This document shows, piece by piece, positions 43,058-51,369 of a DNA stretch of 64,000 nt. This DNA is from Gemmatimonadota bacterium (GTDB lineage Bacteria; Gemmatimonadota; Gemmatimonadetes; Gemmatimonadales; GWC2-71-9): assembly GCA_029262195.1 (NCBI GenBank), contig JAJCZX010000010.1, positions 317,352-381,351 on the forward strand. Reading direction: 5' to 3'. The translations under genes and the position numbers were made by a program. The notes below the pieces were generated by a model. It did no database searches and was not told the origin of the DNA. It saw nothing but the letters and a program-made list of their open reading frames with translations. Numbering within the stretch: the stretch's first letter is position 1; each line of letters opens with the position of its first letter.

Positions 43058-43682
43058 CATTACCGCCCTTACACTCGGCAATATCGTGGGTGTCACTAAG
43101 TTCGTTGACCTTGGTTTCGTGGTGGTGCCCGCAGGTCTCCTGGCTTATCCGGTCACGTTTTTAGCGACAGACCTCATTAGCGAACTTTACGGGAAGGCCA
43201 GGGCGCAGGCCGTAGTTTGGACGGGGTTCGTAATGAACTTCTTTATGCTGGCCTTGATGTGGGCCGGGCATAGCTTTCCCGATGCTAGCGGAGTTTCGGG
43301 GGCAGCTTCTACCTTTGAAAGCGTCTTCGACTTCATGAAGCCCAACGTCGTGGCGTCCATGATTGCTTATCTCATCGCTCAAAGTTTCGACGTAAAAGCA
43401 TTTCATTTTTGGAAGAACCTCACCAAAGGCAAGCATCTCTGGTTGAGGAATATTGGATCAACCACAGCCAGTCAGGTGATTGATACCGTTACCATCCTTT
43501 CAATCCTTTATGTATCCGGCGGGTTGGGAGAGTCGGTGGACAGCGTTGGGGCGCTGATTGGTTTGATGTGGGGATCCTACCTCTTTAAGTTCACGTTCGC
43601 GCTTGCCGATACTCCCTTTTTCTACGCCGGAGTATACCTGCTGAAAGACCGAATCGGCGAAGAGCCCGACGCTGCAAACTAG
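43014..43682 (+). CDS. yhhQ: Queuosine precursor transporter (YhhQ/QPTR, DUF165 family)
   Basis: A 222-residue membrane protein with about six helices. Family blocks include ALTLGNIVGVTKFV, YPVTFLATDLISELYGKARA and AYLIAQSFDVKAFHFWKN, and GSTTASQVIDTVTILSI. It imports preQ0 or preQ1 for queuosine tRNA modification. There are no queuosine synthesis genes in the window. Its 3' end overlaps the convergent marR-like gene by 4 bp. No preQ1 riboswitch is recognisable upstream, but its start codon is inside a strong hairpin. Confidence 0.88.
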   Translation: MPAREKLYLFLAGIFITALTLGNIVGVTKFVDLGFVVVPAGLLAYPVTFLATDLISELYGKARAQAVVWTGFVMNFFMLALMWAGHSFPDASGVSGAASTFESVFDFMKPNVVASMIAYLIAQSFDVKAFHFWKNLTKGKHLWLRNIGSTTASQVIDTVTILSILYVSGGLGESVDSVGALIGLMWGSYLFKFTFALADTPFFYAGVYLLKDRIGEEPDAAN

Positions 43683-44182
43683 GGTCGATCGGCGGGGTCG
43701 GCGAGTCCGTTTGCGTCTACGATCTTTAGCATCGCTCTGTTAACCGCTCTAAGGTCGTTGTCCGACAGTGGATCCAGAAAGCGGGTTTCGAGCCAAGCCT
43801 GAAGTCTGGGTCTGGTGTTTTTCAAGGCGCTTGCGCCCATGGGTGTGAGCACTATAAAGCGGACTCTGCGATCCTGCGGAAGTAGCTCCCGTCTAACGAA
43901 GCCCTGGGTCTCCAGGCGGTCAACCATTTTGGTTACGCCAGCTTTTGTGATCCTCAGTTTGGCAGAAAGATCTACCATCTTGCGCCCTTCTTTCGCTGAG
44001 CGAACATGGATCATCAACTCCAGTTCGGACAGTGAAAGGCCGACTTGTTCCTGCAGAAAGTCGTCTATCGCCCCCTGGAAAAACGAGGCCACCCCGGAGA
44101 ATCGCCTCCAAACCACCAGTTTACCAAGTGTTTCGTGCATGCGCTTTGAAATCCGTTCGTTTGATGTGAAACATAACCCCAT
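43679..44182 (-). CDS. MarR family transcriptional regulator
   Basis: About 167 residues. The winged-helix pattern is ELELMIHVRSAKEGRKMVDL, then LRITKAGVTKMVDRLETQGF and RELLPQDRRVRFIVLT, as in MarR. The start may be the ATG at 44182, or one at 44140 that trims the N-terminus. A perfect palindrome (44196-44220) lies just upstream, between this gene and a divergent small gene, and is the likely autoregulatory site. The ligand is unknown. Confidence 0.85.
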   Translation of the reverse strand: MGLCFTSNERISKRMHETLGKLVVWRRFSGVASFFQGAIDDFLQEQVGLSLSELELMIHVRSAKEGRKMVDLSAKLRITKAGVTKMVDRLETQGFVRRELLPQDRRVRFIVLTPMGASALKNTRPRLQAWLETRFLDPLSDNDLRAVNRAMLKIVDANGLADPADRP

Positions 44183-44195
44183 GGACAAACGTATA

Positions 44196-44220
44196 CTGGT
44201 TAACTAATATAGTTAACCAG
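44196..44220. promoter_or_regulatory. MarR-type palindromic operator
   Basis: Arms CTGGTTAACTA and TAGTTAACCAG (11 bp, perfect) flank ATA. The site is centred in the 56-bp divergent region between the MarR gene and the small membrane protein gene. MarR dimers bind symmetric sites of this size, so it probably controls both. Confidence 0.7.
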
Positions 44221-44238
44221 TTTAACAAATGAGGTTGT

Positions 44239-44400
44239 ATGAGATACTGGAGCCTTGCAGCGTTCGCAACATTGGGGGGCGCTCTGCTCATCAACGCGGC
44301 GCTCGATGGTGTCATCCCCCTTGTCGAGCGGCTCGAAATGATGGCGGGGGTGGTGTTTTTGGGTGTGGGACGACGAATGACACAGCAGAAATTACATTGA
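44239..44400 (+). CDS. Small membrane protein under the MarR operator
   Basis: A 53-residue ORF (starts MRYWSLAAFATLGGALLINA) with two short hydrophobic segments and a basic end. It begins 18 bp after the MarR palindrome, and a 16-bp gap separates it from the next secreted protein gene. It is too short for family recognition. Position suggests a MarR-controlled small membrane protein. Confidence 0.45.
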   Translation: MRYWSLAAFATLGGALLINAALDGVIPLVERLEMMAGVVFLGVGRRMTQQKLH

Positions 44401-44416
44401 GGAAAGGGATTCGAAA

Positions 44417-44825
44417 ATGAAAACCACCGCACTTTATCACGGCATTTCTCTTCGCTGTTGGCGCGGCGAACGTAGTAAATGCCCAGGAAATGGAATTAGG
44501 GACATGGACCGGAGGTATGTACCCACCGGCTCCACTGACGCCTCAGGATGCCACCTTTGACGTAGAAATGGTTGATGGTACCCTCGATATCAAGATCCAC
44601 CAGCCGGGGGGAATCATCCCCACACAAAAGGCCGTTTTTGATGGAGACGCGATCAGTTTTCAAATGCGAGGTCCAGGGAGGACTGAAGGCGCTCCGATGA
44701 GGACGATCGTGTGCCGGTTAGAGAAAAAAGCTGATAGCACATTCGAAGGAACCTGTATCGATGACTCTGTTCCCGCCGCCGCTCCTCAGGGACGTTTGGT
44801 CATGATTCCACCATCGCAGGGGTAG
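44417..44825 (+). CDS. Small secreted protein, start frame-shifted in an A run
   Basis: The frame 44490-44825 encodes 111 residues (GTWTGGMYPP, EMVDGTLDIKIHQPGG and a final beta region), and the same frame extends upstream as a good signal peptide (HFITAFLFAVGAANVVNAQE) but ends in TGA at 44418-44420. An ATG at 44417 would join it if the AAAA at 44420-44423 were AAA. Either the gene is frame-shifted by one base, or the assembly has an extra A, or translation starts at 44490 without the signal. The mature part resembles lipocalin-like small proteins only loosely. Confidence 0.55.
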
Positions 44826-44836
44826 TTGCCGAGAGG

Positions 44837-45229
44837 TTAGCGCAGCTTGGAAACCTGGGCCAACATGGTGTCGGCTTTTATGCCCCAGTGGGAATCGTAC
44901 CATGACGTTTTTCCCTCTGAGAGGAGGAAAATCTGGGGAGATTCGTGGCGGACACCCAGTTCGTTTTCGATCTGGTTCGATATTGCGCGGTTACTCAGAA
45001 CATCAACCATGTAAATTGGTGTTTCGTTGTCGGTTTGCACGAACTTCTGCAATTCTCGAAACGCCATTGCCGAGAGGTGGCAAATGGGGCTGTGTTTGTA
45101 GACGAAAGCTCGTTCTTCTGCAAGCGCTGCCTGCCACGACTCGTCGTCGGTGACGGGATTGATGAAAGATTCGGTGGCCATATCTGGACCCAAAAGTAAC
45201 TTGCCGAGCCAATCTGTGAAACGTCCCAC
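44837..45229 (-). CDS. ytxJ: Bacillithiol-system redox protein YtxJ-like
   Basis: A 130-residue monothiol thioredoxin-fold protein. It shows ESFINPVTDDESWQAALAEE, FVYKHSPICHLS with a single Cys at about residue 50, YMVDVLSNRAISNQIENEL and GVRHESPQIFLL, all typical of YtxJ/bacilliredoxin-like proteins. It is predicted to remove bacillithiol from protein thiols in the cytoplasm. It is 27 bp after the peroxiredoxin stop in the same orientation, so the two may be coexpressed. YpdA at 32544 is the matching reductase. Confidence 0.85.
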   Translation of the reverse strand: MGRFTDWLGKLLLGPDMATESFINPVTDDESWQAALAEERAFVYKHSPICHLSAMAFRELQKFVQTDNETPIYMVDVLSNRAISNQIENELGVRHESPQIFLLSEGKTSWYDSHWGIKADTMLAQVSKLR

Positions 45230-45256
45230 TAGCGGGTTCCTGGGTTACAGGTGTGG

Positions 45257-45847
45257 TTAGCCGGTGATGTGGCGAACAATGTATTTCTTTACGGTGCCTA
45301 AAGTCTGTGACAATCTCGGTATCACCGGGCGCCGCACCGGGATTTCCAAATTTGAGATGGTTGCGCCGGACCGCAGGAATTGCAGCAGGTCCTCTACCCC
45401 ATAGCGGGACCTCATCTCCCCGTCGGATCGAAATCGAACTCTACGTTCGGAATCGATAATGAAGAGGGCTGGTTTGGCAATACCACCCATTTCGAACTTG
45501 TTAAAACGGTCCCACGACTGGACAACCTGCTTGTCCACATCGCAGAGGTGAGTAAAGGTAAGTCCCAATTCCGCTTTCAAACTTTCGGAGTATTCGGGCT
45601 TGTCCACCGAAAGGGCCAGAAAACGCACTCCGTTTGATTCAATGTCATCCAGATGTTCCTGATAGGCAGCCAACTGACTGCGACAATAAGGTCACCAGTC
45701 TCCCCGATAAAACAGCAGCACAATCGGTTTTTGGTCGACGAGTTCCTGGAGAGAGGTTAGATGTCCGTTAGAATCAGGCACACTAAAATCAGGGGCCAGG
45801 TCGCCAATGCCAGGTTTGCCCGTCCCGGTTGCCGCGGTGGTTTCCAT
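45257..45847 (-). CDS. Candidate selenocysteine peroxiredoxin-like protein (UxxC, in-frame TGA)
   Basis: Read from the ATG at 45847 the frame encodes an AhpC/TSA-family protein of 196 residues with one in-frame TGA at 45692-45694. The context is VLLFYRGDW-TGA-PYCRSQL, and in cysteine homologues this is the WCPYC active-site motif, so the TGA replaces the first Cys of CxxC. The remainder (HLDDIESNGVRFLALSVDK, then DVDKQVVQSWDRF) is intact to a normal stop. Prx-like selenoproteins with UxxC are known. The ATG overlaps the dUTPase stop (TAATG). A stem GCAGUC/GGCUGC with loop AGUU starts 10 nt after the TGA. A nonsense mutation is the alternative. Confidence 0.75.
45666..45681 (-). promoter_or_regulatory. 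Possible bacterial SECIS hairpin
   Basis: A 6-bp stem (one G-U pair) with loop AGUU; the loop begins 16 nt after the UGA, within the distance seen for bacterial SECIS elements, and has a G among its first two positions. The stem is short, so support is weak without folding. Confidence 0.35.
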
Positions 45848-46290
45848 TAAGTCCCTGTCGATCCAAAGCCGCCCCTGAGCCGATTCGTCTCGGCAACGGC
45901 TTCAGTTACCGGCGGTAACCAAACACGGGCGAAAATCGCCTGCGCCACCCGGGTTCCGGCTTCGAGGGTAACGGGTTCTTCTCGGAGATTGTGAACGATG
46001 ACCCCAATATCACCTCCGTAGTCGGCATCGATTAATCCTGGCGAGTTCGGGAGAATCAAGCCGTATTTCAGCGGTAGGCTAGACCTGGGCAGAATGAGCA
46101 TGGCAATCCCTTCTTCATCCCTGCAGGGCAAATCGGCGGCTAGTTTCATTCCGGTCTTTAAGATCGTGGTTTCCCCTGGAGCTATCGTGTGTTCCTCAAT
46201 GGTCGCGAGGTCGTACCCGAATGAACCGGCCGTGGCCCGTTCGGGAATCTTTGCGGACGGTTGAGTTTTTTCCAGGCGGATCTCAGTCAT
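45847..46290 (-). CDS. dut: Deoxyuridine 5'-triphosphate nucleotidohydrolase
   Basis: A 147-residue trimeric dUTPase. The five motifs are visible: AGSFGYDL, PRSSLPLKYGLILPNSPGLI, DADYGGDIGVIVHN, RVAQAIF and the C-terminal P-loop-like RGGFGSTG. It hydrolyses dUTP to dUMP and pyrophosphate to prevent uracil incorporation. Two residues of usual variation (Lys-Tyr-Gly for Gly-x-Gly in motif 3) do not affect the catalytic Asp. Its stop overlaps the start of the TGA-containing peroxiredoxin gene. Confidence 0.95.
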   Translation of the reverse strand: MTEIRLEKTQPSAKIPERATAGSFGYDLATIEEHTIAPGETTILKTGMKLAADLPCRDEEGIAMLILPRSSLPLKYGLILPNSPGLIDADYGGDIGVIVHNLREEPVTLEAGTRVAQAIFARVWLPPVTEAVAETNRLRGGFGSTGT

Positions 46291-46456
46291 CGATACTCCC
46301 GTGGGGTGGTCGCGGTGTGTGAGCGACCAATATCAGGAGGCCGGGGTTAGTGCGCAACTCATCTTCCTCCAAAAGGGGTCGCGGGCGGCTATTATTGAAA
46401 CTGTACCTTGACGTTTTCGGTTCCGATTCGTCGGGACCGATACAGGCGGTGGAAAT

Positions 46457-47914
46457 TTGAAGCTACTTGAGATCCTTTCGGGGCTGTGGGCGGTGCTCGC
46501 CGCGTCATTGACGCTGCTGGCCGCTCTTCTTGCGTCCGGGCACGCGATAATTTACAAAAGGGATGACCGAGCTGCGGTGGGATGGGTGGGCCTGATCTGG
46601 CTGGTTCCCGTCGTGGGATCGCTGCTCTATGTGATGTTCGGCATTAATCGAATCCGTCGTAAAGCTGTTTTGTTGCGCTCTGAAATATCCCATTTCAAGA
46701 CGGGGGAGTATCCGGTGAAAAGGGATGAGGAACGGCTCATCGCTATTCTTCGTGAGGAAGCCCAACATCTCGTGGCCTTGCCGCGCCTCGTAGATACGAT
46801 TGCGCGCCGTAACCTGTTGTGTGACAATGAATTAGAGGTATTGTGTAACGGTGATGCGGCTTACCCGGTAATGCTCAAAGCGATTGACGGTGCTGCCGTT
46901 ACGATCGTTCTTAGCAGTTACATCTTTGACAACGATGCGATCGGCAAGAAGTTTGGAAAGGCTCTCGCTGAAGCGGTCCGCCGAGGGGTTGAGGTGCGGG
47001 TCCTGATTGATGACGTGGGGGCGAGGTATTCCTGGCCCTCGATTGTCAAAGGGCTTCGTCAGGATGGAGTACGGGTTGCCCGTTTTGCCAAGACCTTTAT
47101 TCCATGGCGGATTCCCTACATGAACCTGCGCAATCACCGCAAACTTTTGGTCGTGGACGGCAGCGTGGGGTTTACGGGTGGGATGAACATTCGCCACGGA
47201 AACGTGCTTGAAGACAATCCTGCCAGCCCGATCCAGGATCTTCATTTCAGGATAACGGGCCCCGTGGTGTCGCATCTCATGCAAACCTTCGCGGAGGACT
47301 GGCTGTTTAGTACGCGGGAAACCCTCACGGGCGAAAAATGGTATCCCGATATCGGACCGGCAGGAGATGTTGCTGCCCGCGGACTCACGGATGGCCCGGA
47401 CGAAGACTTTGAGAAACTCAGCTGGGCTATTCAAGGGGCGATTAGCGCGGCCCGCGAACACATCAGGGTTGTTACTCCGTATTTTTTGCCAGACAGTTCT
47501 CTGATCTCGGCGTTGAATGTTGCGTCCATGCGGGGCGTCGACGTAGAGATAGTAATACCGGGAAAGAACAACCAACTGCTGGTTCAATGGGCGACCAATG
47601 CGCGCCTCTGGCGGCTTTTGTCGAAGGGATGCAAGATTTACTATTCTCCGCCGCCATTCGACCATTCGAAGCTCATGATTGTGGACGGAACCTGGGTGTT
47701 GGTCGGGTCGGCAAATTGGGATCCACGCAGCCTCAGACTCAACTTCGAGTTCAACGTCGAGTGCTACGGCCACGAATTCGCTGAGAAGGTTGACGCGATT
47801 ATCCAGCGTAAGATCGATACGAGCCAGCGGGTTTCGAAGGCGCGACTGGATGCGCGTAGCCTGCCGGTGAGGCTAAGAGACGGTGTCGCGCGGCTCTTTA
47901 CCCCCTACCTGTAA
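46457..47914 (+). CDS. cls: Cardiolipin synthase (phospholipase D family)
   Basis: A 485-residue membrane enzyme with two N-terminal membrane helices (about residues 5-25 and 40-60). The two phosphatidyltransferase HKD motifs are NHRKLLVVD near residue 228 and DHSKLMIVD near residue 402, each followed by the GSxN-like element (GMNIRHG, GSANWDPRS). It condenses two phosphatidylglycerols into cardiolipin. The TTG start follows a GGTGGAAAT sequence. It converges on the FHA-protease gene with a 2-bp gap. Confidence 0.93.
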   Translation: MKLLEILSGLWAVLAASLTLLAALLASGHAIIYKRDDRAAVGWVGLIWLVPVVGSLLYVMFGINRIRRKAVLLRSEISHFKTGEYPVKRDEERLIAILREEAQHLVALPRLVDTIARRNLLCDNELEVLCNGDAAYPVMLKAIDGAAVTIVLSSYIFDNDAIGKKFGKALAEAVRRGVEVRVLIDDVGARYSWPSIVKGLRQDGVRVARFAKTFIPWRIPYMNLRNHRKLLVVDGSVGFTGGMNIRHGNVLEDNPASPIQDLHFRITGPVVSHLMQTFAEDWLFSTRETLTGEKWYPDIGPAGDVAARGLTDGPDEDFEKLSWAIQGAISAAREHIRVVTPYFLPDSSLISALNVASMRGVDVEIVIPGKNNQLLVQWATNARLWRLLSKGCKIYYSPPPFDHSKLMIVDGTWVLVGSANWDPRSLRLNFEFNVECYGHEFAEKVDAIIQRKIDTSQRVSKARLDARSLPVRLRDGVARLFTPYL

Positions 47915-47916
47915 CG

Positions 47917-49521
47917 TTACTGTTGCTCGCTCAGCCGGCGCGCCAGGGCATTCGGTAACAAATCCCAAACGAACTGGATTTGCACACCGCGTTGGGTGCG
48001 GAACGGATCGCCCTCCACAGGCGAAGTCACAAAGGCGTAGTGGACTGCCACGACTTCCTGGGATTGTCCGACGATCGGACCCCCGCTGGAACCTCCTGTT
48101 GATTCGGCGCTGTGAATCACCTCGTCCAATGTGGTGTCGGTAATGCTCCCGGAGGTAACCAGCGGCTGTATCAACCCTCGATTGGCCAACTCCCCGGCCA
48201 GGGTGATCGGTGATGCTGCCTCGCCTACCGTATTGCTAATCTCCTCACGCTCGGCGGTGGCCACTCTGAACATCAGGTTATGCACTCCGGTCGGGTAACC
48301 GATCAGCACGATGGGGTCGCCGGGGCCGAGGTCGGTGTCTCGCATACTCAGTTTCAGTGGTGTTGCTTCGATTCCGGGGACGAGGCTCCTGAGAAGGGCC
48401 AGGTCGTGATCCTCCGATACGCGGTCAACAACCAATGGGTAGGGTCGGCTACCCGGTGGAAAATGTGCCCGCAACAGGGTAAGGACGGGGTTTACTTCAA
48501 TCCCGTTGCTCCTCATGTCGGCCAGATCTGCATCGTCGGTCCAAGGCACCGCTACGTGTTTGTTGGTAACGATCCAACCTGCGGAGTCGATCAGGAATCC
48601 TGACGCCGATCCCGTCTTCTCGACTATCGGACCGTTCCCTCCAAATATGAGCTGGGGAACGCTGGTTCCATCGGGAATTGTAGTTTCACGAACCCGTCCG
48701 TTTGCGTCCAGCGAGTAACGGAGCATTTGCCCGGTGCTTTGTTCTCTGAAACCATACGCGTAGAGCAGCAACGGGACGCCAGCACTGAAGTTGCGGGTCA
48801 CGGCGCGTCCAAGGGGTTCCGTGGGTTCCGTGGCTGCCGCCGTCAGGAACAGTCTTTGAAGGGAGTCGTTGCTGCTTTCGATCGCAGCTAACTCTGACGC
48901 GAGTCCGGTTCTCGAATCGCGCTCTGCCTCAAGCGCCATGGAAAGTCCATTGAGCGCTGCTTCAAATGCGGATCTGGTTTGGAGATTCCAGTACACCAAT
49001 CCGGCCATGGACATGAGGCTTACTGCGCCGATCAACAGGGAAATAGCCCTGGCCCTGCGCGAGGATTTTTGATAGGCCAGTGAAACGAACTCTCTACTTA
49101 AATGAAGGGGCTTTTCAAAGGTGCCGGTATCGGCTCGTTCGGTGCGGGATCTCGCGATCCGATAAATGTCCGATAAGGACTGGCTCGACGCGTCGAGGGT
49201 CTGGTGAAGTTCTACCGGGCTGTGAGACGAAAACTGAACAGTGGGTCCACCGGGCCCGAACTCAATGATGTCTCCATTCTTCAGCAACGCTCGCGTAATT
49301 TTTTTCTTGTTGACGAACGTTCCGTTTCTACTTTCGCTGTCGATTAATTCATAATCGTCACCTTCCCGAGTGACAGTGGCGTGCTCGGCAGACACCAGGA
49401 CCTGTCCTGAGGGGTAGGCGACGGAGCATTCGGGGGACCGCCCGAAGCTGATGGGTGTGTCGCCGATTTCTAGTTGCTGTCCGGCACGGGCGCCGGAAAG
49501 GAAGACCAGTTTAGCTTGCAT
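47917..49521 (-). CDS. FHA-domain membrane serine protease (trypsin-like)
   Basis: A 534-residue protein. The N-terminal FHA domain (ISFGRSPECSVAYP, SAEHATVT, ESRNGTFVN) binds phosphothreonine. A membrane helix near residue 160 links it to a trypsin-like protease with the triad at NKHVAV (His), DHDLALLRS (Asp) and GGSSGGPIVG (Ser). It could respond to the Ser/Thr kinase at 25344 or others, with the FHA domain in the cytoplasm and the protease outside. The substrate is unknown. Confidence 0.85.
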   Translation of the reverse strand: MQAKLVFLSGARAGQQLEIGDTPISFGRSPECSVAYPSGQVLVSAEHATVTREGDDYELIDSESRNGTFVNKKKITRALLKNGDIIEFGPGGPTVQFSSHSPVELHQTLDASSQSLSDIYRIARSRTERADTGTFEKPLHLSREFVSLAYQKSSRRARAISLLIGAVSLMSMAGLVYWNLQTRSAFEAALNGLSMALEAERDSRTGLASELAAIESSNDSLQRLFLTAAATEPTEPLGRAVTRNFSAGVPLLLYAYGFREQSTGQMLRYSLDANGRVRETTIPDGTSVPQLIFGGNGPIVEKTGSASGFLIDSAGWIVTNKHVAVPWTDDADLADMRSNGIEVNPVLTLLRAHFPPGSRPYPLVVDRVSEDHDLALLRSLVPGIEATPLKLSMRDTDLGPGDPIVLIGYPTGVHNLMFRVATAEREEISNTVGEAASPITLAGELANRGLIQPLVTSGSITDTTLDEVIHSAESTGGSSGGPIVGQSQEVVAVHYAFVTSPVEGDPFRTQRGVQIQFVWDLLPNALARRLSEQQ

Positions 49522-49642
49522 AGTGAAGGGTACAACATTTTTGGCCGTCGAACGAGGGGGGGGCGGTTGAAGAGGGCGGTTGAAAAGGGTGGAAAAAGAG
49601 GCGGTTAGATTGCGGCAAGGTTTTTTTCAACAGGATGGTGCT

Positions 49643-50524
49643 ATGCCTACCGAGATGGACAAACGACTAAAGGGGACCCTGCTGCTATTGACGGGTGCTG
49701 TGTTGATCAGCTTTGCTCCGGTGTTCGTGCGGCTAGCGTCGGTTGGGCCGATGGCCATGGGCTTTCATAGAGCGGCAATCGGCGGTGTGATTCTTCTTGC
49801 CATAGCGCTGTTTCGGAAAGAGCGAGTGGCTCCGCCACGCCCACTTCTTTTGCTGACGATGGCCGCGGGATTGGCCTTTGCGTTCGATCTGGCTCTCTGG
49901 CACAAGAGCATCGAATTGGTGGGCCCGGGAGTCGCCACGATTCTCGCCAATTTCCAGGTCTTTCTGATAGCCGCATACGGCATCCTGGTACTCCGAGAGA
50001 AGTTTTCCTGGCGTTTTCTTCTCGGGGCGGTGATGGCCTTCGCGGGGCTGTTTCTTTTGCTTGGTCGGAATTGGTCGGAGTTTTCGTCGGGCTACCGTCT
50101 GGGGGTTTTGTTTGGTGCACTCACGGCCGTGGCCTATACGTCTTATCTGCTGGCGATAAGACGTCTCCACAGGGATTCTACTGAAACGTTGCCCATGGCA
50201 ACTCTTGCCACGGTATCGCTGTCTACTGCGCTGTTTTTGGCTATCACTGTGGTTGCCACCGAAGAGACCTTCGCCATTCCCTCAATGTTTGACGCGGGGA
50301 TGATCGTGTCGCTGGCCGTAACTGCGCAGGTCATTGGCTGGCTGGCAATCGCGTGGGGATTGCCGCACGTGCAGGCAAGCAAAGCGGGTCTGATTCTGCT
50401 ACTGCAGCCGACGTTAGCGTTCCTGTGGGACGTGCTGTTTTTTGCGCGGGCGACCGGTGTGGCGGACGGCGCAGGAGCTGTACTCGCGCTTTGCGGGATT
50501 TATCTAGGCTCGAGAGCCCGCTAA
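49643..50524 (+). CDS. EamA/DMT family transporter
   Basis: A 293-residue protein with about ten membrane helices and the two EamA repeats: FHRAAIGGVILLAIALFRKE in the first half and KAGLILLLQPTLAFLWDVLF in the second. ATG at 49643 is preferred to an upstream start because it sits 9 residues before the first helix. Substrates of the family include amino acids, purines and other metabolites; none is indicated here. It converges with the ABC ATPase gene, one base apart at the stops. Confidence 0.85.
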   Translation: MPTEMDKRLKGTLLLLTGAVLISFAPVFVRLASVGPMAMGFHRAAIGGVILLAIALFRKERVAPPRPLLLLTMAAGLAFAFDLALWHKSIELVGPGVATILANFQVFLIAAYGILVLREKFSWRFLLGAVMAFAGLFLLLGRNWSEFSSGYRLGVLFGALTAVAYTSYLLAIRRLHRDSTETLPMATLATVSLSTALFLAITVVATEETFAIPSMFDAGMIVSLAVTAQVIGWLAIAWGLPHVQASKAGLILLLQPTLAFLWDVLFFARATGVADGAGAVLALCGIYLGSRAR

Positions 50525-51214
50525 CTAGGCGCTTTCTTCCGAGGTCTTGCGGTCACCATCGATCCAGCCATCAAACAGATCGACGATTCGGTTGCCGTAT
50601 GCGGCATTGGTCTCCGAATGTGTAACCTGCACGATCGTGGTCCCCTCTTTGTTTAACCGCGTGAACATCTCCATGATCTCTTTTGCTTGAGAGGAATGGA
50701 GGTTCCCGGTAGGCTCATCTGCGAGGATGAGTTTCGGATTGGAAATCACTGCTCTTGCGACACCAACCATCTGCTGTTGTCCACCGGACAGCTGTGATGG
50801 AAAGAGGTCTTTTTTTCCGACCATTTGAAAGCGATCCAAAGTATCTGCAACAATACTGGCCCGTTCCGACTTCTTGATATTTCGGTAGGACAGGGGGATG
50901 TCGAGGTTTTCATAGACCGTAAGGTTGTCCAACAGATGGTACTGTTGGAATACGAACCCGATGTACTCTTTGTTGAGTTCGACCCGGTGGCGAGGTTTCA
51001 TGTTATGAACGGCGTGGTCGTACATGTAGTACTCCCCGGTCCACGCGGCGTCCAGCATTCCCAGAATGCTCAAAAGAGTCGATTTGCCGGCACCCGAAGG
51101 CCCCATAATCGTGACGAAATCGCCCTCTTTAATATCAAGGTTGATCTGTCGCAGGACGAATGTTTTTGTGATTCCGGTGTCGAAGAATTTTTCGATATTG
51201 CTGAGTTTGATCAT
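50525..51214 (-). CDS. ABC transporter ATP-binding protein (LolD/MacB type)
   Basis: A 229-residue ATPase of the LolD/MacB/FtsE class: Walker A GPSGAGKST near residue 40, Q-loop FVFQQYHLLDNLT, signature LSGGQQQM and Walker B LILADEPTGNLHS. The extension ahead of the ATG at 51214 is probably not translated. No permease is adjacent, so the partner may be elsewhere, such as an MacB/FtsX-type permease. The upstream region holds a strong hairpin. Confidence 0.88.
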   Translation of the reverse strand: MIKLSNIEKFFDTGITKTFVLRQINLDIKEGDFVTIMGPSGAGKSTLLSILGMLDAAWTGEYYMYDHAVHNMKPRHRVELNKEYIGFVFQQYHLLDNLTVYENLDIPLSYRNIKKSERASIVADTLDRFQMVGKKDLFPSQLSGGQQQMVGVARAVISNPKLILADEPTGNLHSSQAKEIMEMFTRLNKEGTTIVQVTHSETNAAYGNRIVDLFDGWIDGDRKTSEESA

Positions 51215-51267
51215 CGTGTTGGGCGGCTCTCGGTCGATTTCTCTGTGAACTGCAATCTTAAGCGTAG

Positions 51268-51302
51268 AACACACTGATGGCCAGTGGGTCATCAGTGTGT
51301 TT
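51268..51302. repeat. Strong 12-bp inverted repeat
   Basis: Perfect arms AACACACTGATG / CATCAGTGTGTT with an 11-base loop between the DUF5916 gene stop and the ABC ATPase start. It lacks a T tract, so it is a terminator-like or protein-binding site rather than a classic terminator. Confidence 0.55.
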
Positions 51303-51369
51303 CTGGTTACACCTCGGGTGCGATTGGGTTGCGCGGGGGCCGCTAATGTGCCCCCGCACGGATTTGGCC

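Noticed and set aside
46832..47773. 313-residue minus-strand ORF opposite cardiolipin synthase
   Set aside because: The plus strand encodes both HKD motifs, and the minus product has no recognisable features.
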